A DNA stretch of 64,000 bases, from contig NZ_NGKC01000011.1 of the NCBI RefSeq assembly GCF_003987655.1, forward strand, positions 41,474 through 105,473, in the 5' to 3' direction. A model generated the notes under the pieces. It had not been told where the DNA came from. It did no database searches and worked only from the letters and a program-made list of their open reading frames with translations. Position numbers and translations under genes: made by a program. Shown here one piece after another: positions 20,404 to 29,531 of the stretch (the first letter of the stretch is position 1; every line of letters begins with the position of its first letter). Source of the DNA: Vagococcus acidifermentans. Its GTDB lineage: Bacteria > Bacillota > Bacilli > Lactobacillales > Vagococcaceae.

Positions 20404-21099
20404 TTACTTCGCCCCCTTCGTCAAATCACCGTAATACTTATTCCTCAGACGCTTGTCCCGGAAGTAGAAGTAGACACCAGAGAATATCAAGGCTGCCAGT
20501 GCGACCGGTATCTCAACCAGTGCCAGTTTTTCAAGTGTGACGTCATAACCCAAATCACGCAAGGTGGACTGAACGAGCAGACCGCCGGACCCGCCGATAA
20601 AGAGGACTTGCCCAAAAAACCAGCATATATTTTCGATGGCTGAGGACATGCCTTTCAGCTCTTCTTCATAATATTTATTCATTTCCAGCTCTTTTGATTC
20701 GATTGTACCGACCGCCATCGGCATGATAATCGGACGTACGAAACCTGCCACGCCCCCAAAGCTGACGTTGACAGCCGCCAGCAACATCCGGAAAACGGCG
20801 TAAATATTCAAAATAACACCGGCAGAAACATTTTTAAACCGGCGGATAAAGGCTGCGGCTGATTCTTTCAGCCCGTTTCGTTCCATCGTTCCTGTTGCCA
20901 ACATAATAATAATAAAAATTGCCATGCCGCGATTGCTGACAAAACTGGAGCCTAATGTTTCCAGCATGTTCTCAACGCCTAAACCTCCAACGAATGCAGT
21001 GACCAACAAAGCCACCATCACAATTAAAATGGAATCCAGTTTCAGGGCGAAGCCGACAATAACAATCAGCACACCCAGTAAACTTAGAATATTTTCCAA
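20404..21099 (-). CDS. DUF969 family membrane protein
   Basis: 231 residues, six or so hydrophobic segments; landmarks are LGVLIVIVGFALKLDSILIV, NVSFGGVAGFVRPIIMPMA and EELKGMSSAIENICWFFGQV. The likely start is a TTG at 21099 behind GAAGGGAAAAAA. It is the first half of the DUF969/DUF979 pair and about 75 bases downstream of the peptidase gene, on the same strand, so the three probably form one transcript. Confidence 0.88.
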   Translation of the reverse strand: MENILSLLGVLIVIVGFALKLDSILIVMVALLVTAFVGGLGVENMLETLGSSFVSNRGMAIFIIIMLATGTMERNGLKESAAAFIRRFKNVSAGVILNIYAVFRMLLAAVNVSFGGVAGFVRPIIMPMAVGTIESKELEMNKYYEEELKGMSSAIENICWFFGQVLFIGGSGGLLVQSTLRDLGYDVTLEKLALVEIPVALAALIFSGVYFYFRDKRLRNKYYGDLTKGAK

Positions 21100-21175
21100 T
21101 TTTTTCCCTTCTTTCTAAGTCGTTTTAATGATGCAGGAGAACAGAAGCAGAAATGCTTTGTTTCTCCTGACGTGT

Positions 21176-24100
21176 TTATTGTTTGCTGTCAGTCGGAATG
21201 ACAAGCGGACGCTGTCTGGTTTTATCAATTCGGAAAGAATTCCCCGACAGCTCTGTGCCATCCGCTACATGCGTTTCCGCCATCATCAATTTATCAATCA
21301 CCGCCAACCCGTGTACCGCATGCACTTTTGCACACAGCGCAAGCAAATCGCCTGTGGCTGTTTCGTCAGTCACTTCGCTGGTATAGCAGACAGTCGTAAT
21401 CCACGGAAAGCGGATAGACGGGTAACGGTGGTCATGTTCATAAGCAAACGGTATATTATAATGAATCATTTCTTTGTAGTAATCGGCCGGAAATAGTTTT
21501 GGCAGCCAGCGGTGCGCATATTTTTCAAAGCGGTCCTGCCATTCCTTGTTCCAGAAAACCATGTCTTTGTGCTGGTTGATACTGTCAGCGATGGCATCTT
21601 CCAGCTGTTTATTGACAATCAAGTTTTGTTTGAATCGTTCATCATCAATTAGCCAGAAATAACCGTAAAGCAGCGAGCGCGGCAGCCAGAAGCCTTTGAA
21701 GGCCGGAGGGGTATAACCGGAAAACGGCTGTTCCCACTCGTGACTCGGCACACCGTGGTTATCAACGATGACGTCCGGCAGCCACTTTTCCCAAACCCGG
21801 CTAAAGCCGAGAGCTTCGGTGTGAATGGTATCGGGCTTGAAATACTCATAATAAAAATCTTTCCCCAGTGCATTGAAGCGGGCGATATGGAACTTCCATT
21901 CCGGATGTTCCTTTTGCAGGTCGTAATGAAGTGCAGCACCGTCGGCATTTTCAAACGGTATCAGCACGAGATTCATTTTTTCTGCCAGCTTGCTGTACTC
22001 CGGACGTGTCAGCAATTCTTTAAGCAATAAGAAGACGCCGTTTGTACCAGACACTTCATTGGCATGGTGGCGGGCATTAATAATTTCTGACGGCAGCTGA
22101 CTGAGACGCTTGACGCGCGACACATACCCTGTCAAGTTCGGGCATAGCTCAATGGCATGAATAGTCCGGCCTTGGTAGCTTTCAGCAATTGGATAGACAT
22201 TCAGACCATCAACGTGTTTCAATTGCTCGATTATCGTCACATACTCTTCATAGCCGATCAGCTGGTCCGGCATCAAGTCGATGTCTTCAATCTTGACTGT
22301 TTTCTGGACAGATGGACGGTGAGGCAAGTCGGCAGAGAAACGGCGATTACCTGATACGATTTCCAAACAATCCAACGAGTTCAAAATGGTTGCCGCGTCA
22401 AGAAAATCATCAGCCAAAAGACGGCAGTAACTGTCGCAAAATCCTGATAAATCCGCGTCGCTGTTAAGTGTTACTGTTGCAGTCATACGGTTATCTTTCA
22501 GAGAAAGTTTGGTCAAGGCGGATGCGGCAGACGGAAACGCCGTCACCAGCGGGCTGCTGTCTGACATCAAGACGGCTTGCTTGTTCAAAGGTTCCGACAA
22601 AGTGACTTGCATCTTAGGCGGCCCGCTGTGCTGATGGATAATCGGTAAAATCAACCCCGGAGCATCTAGAGGCACACCACCGTACTGCTGACCGAATAAG
22701 CGGAAATAATCCAGCGCCACAAAGTAAAAGTCTTCTTGCAGTGCGTCAAGAGATGAATATAAATCCTGGCGCGAAGCCAATTTTTCATCCGGTTCGCTGA
22801 TGTGCAGTTCGATTTTCAGCTGAGAGAAGAGCGGCTGATTTTCAGCAGCCGGCGCACCGTCAAGTTTTTGCAGGCAATAGTCTGTGACATCCGGCAGTAT
22901 GTGATGCTGAAAGTCATACCAGACACTTTCCAAATCTGTTACGAGACGCTCCTGCAACACCGGCTGACCATTGATTGCACCGTGGATGAACCCTGTATTC
23001 GGATGAACCAGGCCTTGCTTGGGATAGGCTTCCAAATAATATTGTTCGTGTGTCAGTACCGTCCACGTATCTGAAAAAATGCGTGTGCCGTCACTATTTC
23101 TGACATCAATGGCATATGTTGTTTCAGCAGATTCCGTCATTGCGTTGAACCGGATACTGTCCCGTGAAATATGTAAAGCTTGCGCCAAAATATCATCTGC
23201 CGGGTACAGCTCCTGCAGAAAGCGAATCGGCAAATCCAGCCACTCGGTTTCATCTCCGTCGCGTATCAAGGAATAGGTCGGCACACTGCCGTCTTCATCA
23301 ACCCATTCTGTTTGACCTTCAGGCAGGAACGGCCGGAAAGACAAATCAATTGTTGCAATATCTTCCAGTTCTTGCAGTTTCGGCAATATCTCGTCCACCA
23401 GCCAACTGAATCCTTCCTTATAAGAAGAAACAAGTTGCACTGTTATCTTGCATTGATAGATATCGGCCTGTTCGTCCAGCCAGCGTTTGAGATTTTGCAG
23501 CTGCCGGCTGTCTTCGCTTAAAGCAGCTTTGATTGCCAGCTGGTCGCCGGGAGCCGCCTGCTGAAACAATGTCAGTGCATGACGCTTGAATGTGTCAACT
23601 TCCCAGTCATATTGATACTCTTTTTGATAGACTTGACGATTGTCTTTAAAGCCTTTGAATGCGATATCCGGATACCGCTCTGTCAACTGCGGCAAGCGGG
23701 AGACGTAGCCCGGGGAAAGTTGTGCTTCAGTGAGGGTGTCATTGCCGCCGGCTGTATGCTCGAGCCAAGACAACTCGCCATCAAGATTGGCACCTTTAAC
23801 CGCATTTGACAATTCTATCAAAAACAGCGGCCAATTGTAAATACCGTCTAAATTGGGAAATGATTCACAGAAATAGACCATCAACTCCAGAAGATTATGG
23901 CCATCCCCGCTAAAGGTGATGACATTGTTGTTAAGCGAGACAGCACATTCGGCTTGAGATTGGTCAAACACAATTTGATATTTTTTCTCGCGCTCTCCGC
24001 TCAAAATCGGGTAGTGCAATGCCGTAACGTCCATTCCGAGACGGCAGGCAAGACTGCTGGCGGCAATCAGCTGAAAATCGGACCAGTCCGTTGAATAACG

Positions 24101-24580
24101 AATAGTCCCGTCAATCTCATCAGGCAGAAAATCATGATTATTATCCAAAAATAATGCACCGGTTTCAAACAAAGTACCCAGACCGCCGGTGACAGGTCGT
24201 TTGAATGTGGCATCTTGCAGTGCGTGCTTGGTTGCAGACACATAACTTGAAGACGTCTCCGCCGCTTCTCTGGCTGCTTGTTGAAATCCATCCGTCAACT
24301 CACTGAAGTCTTTTGCAAACTCCCAGCAGCACTTGGTCAGCTTATCTTCATCAGGCTGGCAAGTGATATGCAACTGATTGTTGCGCCGCTGGATGGTCGT
24401 TTCATGACCTTCTGTCAGTATAATCACCAGCTCATCTTTTTCAGGGGCAGTACGGCCGATTGTCAGAATGGGGAATGAGGCTGCCGTCGAATAAAAACCG
24501 ATAATGTGACTGATTTCAATCGCCAGCCGGTCGAGAAAGACCGTCCGTTTAGGTACATTGAGACTGATTCTTTCGTACAT
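21176..24580 (-). CDS. Large M14-family zinc carboxypeptidase-like protein
   Basis: 1134 residues, no signal peptide. The catalytic domain is near the C terminus: the HxxE zinc motif in ARHHANEVSGTNG (about residue 838), IPFENADGAAL equivalent to the PxNPDG motif, and VIVDNHGVPSHEWEQPF (about residue 941) with the third zinc histidine. The N-terminal 780 residues hold no motif I can name and may be substrate-binding domains; such oversized cytosolic M14 proteins occur in Firmicutes. ATG follows AAAGGAGAAACAA. It heads the DUF969/979 transcript, which suggests peptide or amino-acid-derivative scavenging (inference). Confidence 0.87.
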   Translation of the reverse strand: MYERISLNVPKRTVFLDRLAIEISHIIGFYSTAASFPILTIGRTAPEKDELVIILTEGHETTIQRRNNQLHITCQPDEDKLTKCCWEFAKDFSELTDGFQQAAREAAETSSSYVSATKHALQDATFKRPVTGGLGTLFETGALFLDNNHDFLPDEIDGTIRYSTDWSDFQLIAASSLACRLGMDVTALHYPILSGEREKKYQIVFDQSQAECAVSLNNNVITFSGDGHNLLELMVYFCESFPNLDGIYNWPLFLIELSNAVKGANLDGELSWLEHTAGGNDTLTEAQLSPGYVSRLPQLTERYPDIAFKGFKDNRQVYQKEYQYDWEVDTFKRHALTLFQQAAPGDQLAIKAALSEDSRQLQNLKRWLDEQADIYQCKITVQLVSSYKEGFSWLVDEILPKLQELEDIATIDLSFRPFLPEGQTEWVDEDGSVPTYSLIRDGDETEWLDLPIRFLQELYPADDILAQALHISRDSIRFNAMTESAETTYAIDVRNSDGTRIFSDTWTVLTHEQYYLEAYPKQGLVHPNTGFIHGAINGQPVLQERLVTDLESVWYDFQHHILPDVTDYCLQKLDGAPAAENQPLFSQLKIELHISEPDEKLASRQDLYSSLDALQEDFYFVALDYFRLFGQQYGGVPLDAPGLILPIIHQHSGPPKMQVTLSEPLNKQAVLMSDSSPLVTAFPSAASALTKLSLKDNRMTATVTLNSDADLSGFCDSYCRLLADDFLDAATILNSLDCLEIVSGNRRFSADLPHRPSVQKTVKIEDIDLMPDQLIGYEEYVTIIEQLKHVDGLNVYPIAESYQGRTIHAIELCPNLTGYVSRVKRLSQLPSEIINARHHANEVSGTNGVFLLLKELLTRPEYSKLAEKMNLVLIPFENADGAALHYDLQKEHPEWKFHIARFNALGKDFYYEYFKPDTIHTEALGFSRVWEKWLPDVIVDNHGVPSHEWEQPFSGYTPPAFKGFWLPRSLLYGYFWLIDDERFKQNLIVNKQLEDAIADSINQHKDMVFWNKEWQDRFEKYAHRWLPKLFPADYYKEMIHYNIPFAYEHDHRYPSIRFPWITTVCYTSEVTDETATGDLLALCAKVHAVHGLAVIDKLMMAETHVADGTELSGNSFRIDKTRQRPLVIPTDSKQ

Positions 24581-24763
24581 TTGTTTCTCCTTTCTTCAAA
24601 AAACATACAGTCCTCACAAACGTGTGAATTAAACAACTGCTTTTATTTAATTTTACCAGAGATATTTGGGAAAGGCTATGTCAATCAGGAAAGGCCGGAA
24701 CGCATCTGCATGGATGTGGCGAATGAAAATTGTGTTACACTATAAAAAAAGGAGGGGGTAAAA

Positions 24764-25414
24764 ATGCTGACAAAGAGGGAAGAAGCAGATTTAGCCGCCA
24801 TCAAACAATACAGCAGCCGTGTTTTGGCGGATGATTTGACTGGGCACGCCGCAGATCATGTATTGAGGGTCGTCAGGCTCGCTCAACGGATTGCGGCGAC
24901 TGAAAGGTGCCGTTTGTTTATCGTACTAGCGGGTGCGTACCTTCATGATGTGCTGGATGATAAATTGGTGGCAGATGAACAAGCCGCAAGAGCCAATTTG
25001 ACAGATTTTTTGCAGTCGCTTGATTTGTCTGAAGCTGTGATTCGACACATCCTGCTGGTGATTGATAATGTGTCATTCAGCAAGGAGATGGTTCAGGGGA
25101 AAAAATCCGAACTGACTATCGAGTGCCAAATCGTGCAGGATGCAGACAGGATCGATGCGCTGGGTGCGATCGGTATTCTCAGGACAGCGTATTACGGCGG
25201 CAGTAAAGGACACGCTATTTTTGAAAAAGGCCAGCCGGATCAAGCAATTACGTCAAAAGAAGATTACCGGAAACCGGGCGGGGTCATCAATCATTTTTAT
25301 GTCAAACTGATAAAAATCTATGACCGTTTGAACACAACGGAAGCGAAACGAATCGGCAAGGCACGACATGATTTCCTGCTGACGTTTTTAGAACAGTTTC
25401 ATTCGGAATGGTAA
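24764..25414 (+). CDS. HD-domain phosphohydrolase
   Basis: 216 residues. HD superfamily: DHVLRVVRLAQRIA opens the domain, AGAYLHDVLDDK carries the HD pair (about residues 66-67), and QDADRIDALGAIGILR supplies the distal aspartate. It resembles YedJ/Ydr-type metal-dependent phosphohydrolases acting on nucleotides; substrate unknown. A strong ribosome site (GGAGGGGG) precedes the ATG. It is a single gene between divergent and convergent neighbours. A second, unrelated HD protein is at 53009. Confidence 0.88.
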   Translation: MLTKREEADLAAIKQYSSRVLADDLTGHAADHVLRVVRLAQRIAATERCRLFIVLAGAYLHDVLDDKLVADEQAARANLTDFLQSLDLSEAVIRHILLVIDNVSFSKEMVQGKKSELTIECQIVQDADRIDALGAIGILRTAYYGGSKGHAIFEKGQPDQAITSKEDYRKPGGVINHFYVKLIKIYDRLNTTEAKRIGKARHDFLLTFLEQFHSEW

Positions 25415-25420
25415 CAAAAA

Positions 25421-25446
25421 AAGAGATTGCCATCGCAACCTCTTGT
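25421..25446 (+). terminator. Short bidirectional terminator-like hairpin
   Basis: AAGAGATTGC pairs with GCAACCTCTT (one mismatch) around CATC, preceded by seven A residues. It sits between the convergent HD-domain and VanZ-like genes. Confidence 0.6.
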
Positions 25447-25958
25447 CATGCTATAAAGAACAAATATATCATCCATCCGATAAAAAGGATAGCTGTCACA
25501 TAGCCTAGACCATTCAAAAGCTTATTCAGACGGGATTTTGAACGGAAAACAAGCTCCAGTAAATCATAGACGATCAGTCCCGCAAAACCGCCTGCCGAGT
25601 TCATAATCAAATCAGTGATATCCGTTCTGCCGACTGCCAGGACATATTGCAGTACTTCCAGCGACAAACTGGCAAGGACGATGACAAACAGTTTGCTTAA
25701 AAACGAGGCTCGGGGCAGTACCATGCTCAAAAGCAGGCCGAACGGCAAAAATATCAGCGCATTTTGGATAATCTCGCTGTAATCCGTTTGTCCATTGACT
25801 ACCAGCGGTTCGCCGAACGGTACCAGATTCAGATAACGTGTCACCGTCAAATCTGACATGCTGAAAGACATCTTAAACAAGATAATCCATATTAAAAGAG
25901 TCACATAAATCAGCAGCAAGACTGCCGACAGTACCCGCTGTTTTGTTTCTTTTTTCAT
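25446..25958 (-). CDS. VanZ-like membrane protein
   Basis: 170 residues with four to five membrane segments. The VanZ family pattern is visible: N-terminal membrane segment, RYLNLVPFGEPL, NALIFLPFGLLLSMVLP, SLEVLQYVLAVGRTDITDLIMNSAGGFAGL. VanZ itself gives low teicoplanin resistance, but most chromosomal homologues have no known function. ATG follows AGGAGCTGATCG. It is alone, with no van genes nearby. A second family member is at 51873. Confidence 0.88.
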   Translation of the reverse strand: MKKETKQRVLSAVLLLIYVTLLIWIILFKMSFSMSDLTVTRYLNLVPFGEPLVVNGQTDYSEIIQNALIFLPFGLLLSMVLPRASFLSKLFVIVLASLSLEVLQYVLAVGRTDITDLIMNSAGGFAGLIVYDLLELVFRSKSRLNKLLNGLGYVTAILFIGWMIYLFFIA

Positions 25959-26050
25959 AATAATCGATCAGCTCCTTTTTCTGACTAAATAGTGGTCACC
26001 TGTCATTATGAAGATTTTTTGGCGGAGCTGCATCGGGCTTTCGGCTGACA

Positions 26051-26611
26051 TTAAGCAAGAGCTTGCAAAAAGTCTTCTAATTTTTTTTGCCATTCTTTAT
26101 CATGTAACACATTCAAGACCATATCAGTTTGTTCCGGCGGCTCATATTCATTGTTTTCAGCAGCGGCTTTCAACCGGTTTGCCGCTTGTTTTTCACTGTC
26201 TCCACGTTTGACAAGACGCTCTAATTGCTGAGCCGGGCTTTCAGCCATTAAATAAATGACAACCAATTGATAATGCGGATGATCGTGAAACAATTCTGAA
26301 AAATGACGGACACCTTGACGGTCCAGCACCACAGCAACCGTGTCACAATTTGCCAGTGCATCGTCCAGTGCAAACCGCGGCACTCCATAACATTCATTGT
26401 AGTGGCTGCTTTTTTCAATAAAATCCATGTGTACAAAATCGTCTTTGGACAAAAACCAGTAGTCGACCCCGTTTTGCTCATCCTGCCTTTTTTTACGCGT
26501 AGTCGCTGTCCGGACACGTCTGGCGATACCGGCTTTTTCCAGTGTCTGTGCCATCGTGGACTTTCCGCTTCCAGACGAACCGGTAATCAGCAAAATCTTC
26601 TTTTTTTTCAT
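26051..26611 (-). CDS. Guanylate-kinase-like P-loop protein
   Basis: 186 residues. P-loop LLITGSSGSGKSTMAQTLE at the N terminus, then RVRTATTRKKRQDEQNGVDYWFLSKDDF, which matches the GMP-binding stretch of guanylate kinase (TTR.PR..E..G.dY.F). It lacks the canonical RxPRxGE arginine pattern in part (RKKRQDEQ) and is shorter than housekeeping guanylate kinases (about 205). It is likely a paralogue with altered nucleotide use; the housekeeping gmk would be elsewhere. Start behind GGAGGTGAATGA. Confidence 0.75.
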   Translation of the reverse strand: MKKKKILLITGSSGSGKSTMAQTLEKAGIARRVRTATTRKKRQDEQNGVDYWFLSKDDFVHMDFIEKSSHYNECYGVPRFALDDALANCDTVAVVLDRQGVRHFSELFHDHPHYQLVVIYLMAESPAQQLERLVKRGDSEKQAANRLKAAAENNEYEPPEQTDMVLNVLHDKEWQKKLEDFLQALA

Positions 26612-26861
26612 TCATTCACCTCCAAAAATGTGATAGTCTGTCAGCAGCCAATTAGACTGTTATGCTGTGATAAAGAGCTGGTGTAGCTTTGTCAATATTG
26701 TAGCATAGAGTGAAGAATGAGGACAAAGAGTGGGGAGCAGGGGTGGGGAATGTAATGATATTATAATAAATTCATAGACATTTTTTCGTGCAAAAAAATT
26801 TACAGAAGACGTCAAACAAGCAGTAATAGAACTTTATCAAGCAAATATGAAAGGAGGATTA

Positions 26862-27258
26862 ATGGAAATGAGTCTTCAAGTTCAATTTGGAAATACCAGT
26901 AAGGAACAAACATATCTTGCTTCTTTAGTATTAAATAAAAAGAAAACTGCGACATCATCATTGTTAATTTTGCAAGAATTGGGAGGGGAGTGATCGGACA
27001 TGTATTGATGATATATGGTAAATACTTGATGGAGAAGGAAGACTTGTTTGTAATGTTAAAGTTTGCGATGTTGAAATTAAAACATATGCTTCCATAACAA
27101 ATGAGTTTGCAATTCTAGAAGGGGATGAAACTCTCTTGAATTGAATCAAAATTCACGAGCCTTATTACAAGGAAATATTAAAAAAGTATAATAAAGAACT
27201 AGACAGCGGCACGTTATTAGAATGTGTCTATTTCAAACTATTAGATTTCATAAAGTGA
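26862..27258 (+). pseudogene. Degenerate ASCH-domain (YqfB-type) gene
   Basis: Begins with ATG 26862 behind AAAGGAGG and reads LVLNKKKTATSSLL, the ASCH family start, before a TGA at about residue 44. Family sequence continues downstream in shifted frames: DGEGRLVCNVKVCDVEIKTY, TNEFAILEGDE, then after another TGA, KIHEPYYKEILKKYNKEL and LECVYFKLLDF, ending at TGA 27258. At least one frameshift and two stops have destroyed a gene of about 135 codons. ASCH proteins bind RNA or hydrolyse modified nucleosides. The DNA is more AT-rich than its neighbours, suggesting an acquired and decaying gene. Confidence 0.75.
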
Positions 27259-27451
27259 GGGAACACATTGTGAACCTGTGCTAAGAAAACCGGCTCTATA
27301 ATTTTTTGGAACTGATGAATTGACATTTGATTCTTCAGCATATCAGAGTAACAAGTGACCGTCTATGTTCAACTGTCATTTCCAGATAAACTTGTTGATT
27401 ACAATATACCTAGAAATGTTACAGAAAAACAGACGGTCGATTGTTATCCGC
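27259..27451. other. Decayed coding remnant of unknown origin
   Basis: The 190 bases after the ASCH pseudogene hold coding-like stretches in plus-strand frames, for example TDELTFDSSAYQS and QVTVYVQLSFPDKLVDYNIP, interrupted by stops. No start, ribosome site or family could be assigned. It ends against the convergent flavin-binding gene. This and the ASCH remnant explain most of the 840-base gap between intact genes. Confidence 0.4.
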
Positions 27452-27919
27452 TTACTTTCTCTTGCCGGTGATTTTTTCAACGTCCAGTTTAAGTACAGTA
27501 ACAGAATTCAATGCATTTTCTGAAAATTGATTGTTTTCCTTGCGACCATAGTTAATCATCAATTGCCGCAAGCCGTGAATTTTTTCTTCTTTTTCGTCAC
27601 AAACAGATAATTTTCCGTAGCCAATGATACTTTCGTAAGTCATTGAATAGTCGCACGCTTTCTCTCCTGTCACTAAATGATGTTGGCCGTCCATTTCAAA
27701 ACAAACAGAAGGATTCGCTGCCAGCATGTCTAGTTTTTTGCCAGACTTTGCACTGTGAAAGAACAATGTCAATCGGTCATCTTGGTAGTCCATACCAAAA
27801 TTCATCGGCACAATATACGGGATGTTCTCAACAGCAAATGCCAGTCGGCAAACATCACAACGTGCCATTATTTCGATGATATCGGCCATAGCGGCCACTT
27901 CCCTGTCTTTTCTTCTCAT
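27452..27919 (-). CDS. Pyridoxamine 5'-phosphate oxidase-like flavin-binding protein (NimA-like)
   Basis: 155 residues. Split-barrel FMN-binding fold: MRRKDREV, CDVCRLAFAVENIPYIVPMNFGMD, LTLFFHSAKSGKKLDML, VCFEMDG. This is the pattern of the Nim-type, COG3467 family of flavin-binding proteins, some of which reduce nitroimidazoles; most have no known substrate. ATG behind AAAGGAGTGAGACATA. Monocistronic and divergent from the formate dehydrogenase cluster. It should not be read as a resistance gene without testing. Confidence 0.85.
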   Translation of the reverse strand: MRRKDREVAAMADIIEIMARCDVCRLAFAVENIPYIVPMNFGMDYQDDRLTLFFHSAKSGKKLDMLAANPSVCFEMDGQHHLVTGEKACDYSMTYESIIGYGKLSVCDEKEEKIHGLRQLMINYGRKENNQFSENALNSVTVLKLDVEKITGKRK

Positions 27920-28133
27920 TATGTCTCACTCCTTTGCTAAAAATCTACGCAAGTTTTTCCTCTCAAGTATATCACGGGGATTCAAAAAGTAAATGTCACT
28001 TTCTATTGGAAAGCGCGCAGGACCGCCTATGTCGGGCACTGGGCATCTTGCGGCAAACGGTCGTTTTTACAAAAAAGATGGTAAAAGGAATGACAGAACC
28101 AAACAAAAAGTTTTTTTAAATAAAAAAAATTTG

Positions 28134-28162
28134 TTTACATTGTGCTATGTTCACTGTATAAT
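28134..28162 (+). promoter_or_regulatory. Promoter of the molybdenum-cofactor/formate dehydrogenase operon
   Basis: TTTACA at 28134-28139, 17-base spacer, TATAAT at 28157-28162. The transcript would begin near 28169 and have a leader of about 90 bases. The 338-base gap between 27919 and 28258 otherwise holds no convincing gene. Confidence 0.85.
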
Positions 28163-28220
28163 AAAAGTAATTTTTAGGGGGACTAACATTAAATGTGAAA
28201 ATTTATTTTTACTGAAAAAA

Positions 28221-28235
28221 ATAAAAGCGCTTTCT
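28221..28235 (+). promoter_or_regulatory. cre-like CcpA site in the formate dehydrogenase leader
   Basis: ATAAAAGCGCTTTCT matches the WTGNAANCGNWNNCW consensus at all fixed positions but one (A for G). It lies about 55 bases downstream of the predicted start point, where CcpA would act as a roadblock, giving carbon catabolite repression of the operon. Confidence 0.65.
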
Positions 28236-28257
28236 TTTAAGCGGATAACGGAAGGAT

Positions 28258-28857
28258 GTGAAAACTGTCAACATGTGGGGTGACTGTACAGGGGTGATTC
28301 TCTGCGGAGGAAAAAGTTCACGAATGGGTTTTGATAAAACATTTATGACTATTGGCAGCCATTATTTGATTCTAGAAACATATCAACACCTTCAACAATT
28401 ATTTTCAACGGTTGTGCTGCTGTCAGACAGCACTGCCAAGTTCAACGATAAGCCGGAGTTTAAAGCACTTACTATTTGGGAAGATCACTACCCCGGAACA
28501 GGGCCGCTCGGTGCAATTACGACGGCATTGGAGATGGCGGAAACACCATATGTCTTTATTGTCGCTTGCGACATGCCGAATATCAGCATACCGGCGATTC
28601 AGCAATTATATGACCAGCGGGGAACACATCAGGTTATTTTATATGAACAGGGCCATCGTTTGGAAACACTCTTTGCCATCTACCATGTTTCTTGCCGCCG
28701 GGTATTTTCCCGGTCTGTCAATGAAAACAGATTAAGAATCCGTGATTGTTTTCAGTATTTATCGCTTAGCACTATCCCCTTATCGGGAGAGAATACCGAA
28801 CTGTCTTTCCCCAATTTGAATACGCCCGCCGAATACAACTTATGGGAATCCCGCTAA
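28258..28857 (+). CDS. mobA: Molybdenum cofactor guanylyltransferase
   Basis: 199 residues from GTG 28258, behind GGAAGG. MobA joins GMP to molybdopterin, making the guanine dinucleotide cofactor used by DMSO-reductase-family enzymes such as formate dehydrogenase. Visible: VILCGGKSSRMGFDKTFM (nucleotide-binding loop LxGGxSxRMGxDK), PGTGPLGAITTAL and IVACDMPNIS (metal-binding aspartate). An internal ATG at 28273 is in frame but has no ribosome site. First gene of the cluster. Confidence 0.92.
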   Translation: MKTVNMWGDCTGVILCGGKSSRMGFDKTFMTIGSHYLILETYQHLQQLFSTVVLLSDSTAKFNDKPEFKALTIWEDHYPGTGPLGAITTALEMAETPYVFIVACDMPNISIPAIQQLYDQRGTHQVILYEQGHRLETLFAIYHVSCRRVFSRSVNENRLRIRDCFQYLSLSTIPLSGENTELSFPNLNTPAEYNLWESR

Positions 28858-28901
28858 AGTAGCAATTGTTTGTCAGTAGTTAATGTGAACAGGAGATAAA
28901 A

Positions 28902-29531
28902 ATGGTGATAATGCAACATGCTGTTTATTTGCCCGATATGTTTTTGATTGGTTCAGCCGGGCGCAACAGCGGTAAAACAACACTCGGAAGAAGTATGATT
29001 GAAATTGTCAAAGATGAACTGCCTGTTTATGCGCTGAAAATTATTACGATTACTGGTAAAAAAGGTGTTTGTCAGCGCGGCGGCACAGGTTGCGGCATTT
29101 GCACAAGCATTTCAAGTGGTTTTGAGTTGATTGAGGAAACCCGGCGAATCGGGCAAAAAGATACTGCTCTGCTGCTTCAAGCAGGGGCCGAAAAATCATA
29201 TTTGCTGAAATGTATGGCAGACAGTTTAACAGAGGGGCTGAACGCTTTTTTATCGGTAATTCCAAAAGGCAGCCGATTGATTGTTTGTGAATCGAATAGT
29301 TTAAGACAAGTCGTAAAACCTGGCGTATTTGCGTTTGTCGCAAACACGCCTGTCTCTAAAATGAAACCGTCTGCAAAGGCTGTTTACGAAAAAGCCGACT
29401 GGCTGATTGATGATGTTGCCGCCATCGCTGACTGGCCCGTTACGTTTACGACAGTTGGCAACCACACCATGATTAGCTGCTGCGAAAGTAACAGGGAGTT
29501 AAATGCAAAAAGGAGAGTTGGTAATGAGTAG
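28902..29531 (+). CDS. MobB-like P-loop protein, probably in molybdenum-cofactor insertion
   Basis: 209 residues. Walker A GSAGRNSGKTTL near residue 18 resembles the MobB signature (GxxNSGKTTL). A CxxGGTGCGIC cysteine cluster follows near residue 53, unlike classical MobB (about 165-175 residues). The rest shows LLQAGAEKSYLLK and ICESNSLRQVVKPG, compatible with a SIMIBI-type GTPase. Location between mobA and the dehydrogenase subunits suggests a role in cofactor or metal-centre assembly; this is inference. ATG behind GGAGATAAAA; the stop overlaps the next gene by 8 bases. Confidence 0.7.
   Translation: MVIMQHAVYLPDMFLIGSAGRNSGKTTLGRSMIEIVKDELPVYALKIITITGKKGVCQRGGTGCGICTSISSGFELIEETRRIGQKDTALLLQAGAEKSYLLKCMADSLTEGLNAFLSVIPKGSRLIVCESNSLRQVVKPGVFAFVANTPVSKMKPSAKAVYEKADWLIDDVAAIADWPVTFTTVGNHTMISCCESNRELNAKRRVGNE

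Noticed and set aside
25446..25958. Glycopeptide-resistance gene vanZ
   Set aside because: Only family-level similarity and no vanHAX or vanRS genes nearby; the same applies to the copy at 51873.
27452..27919. Nitroimidazole-resistance gene nim
   Set aside because: The flavin-binding family is broad; sequence alone does not support a resistance call.
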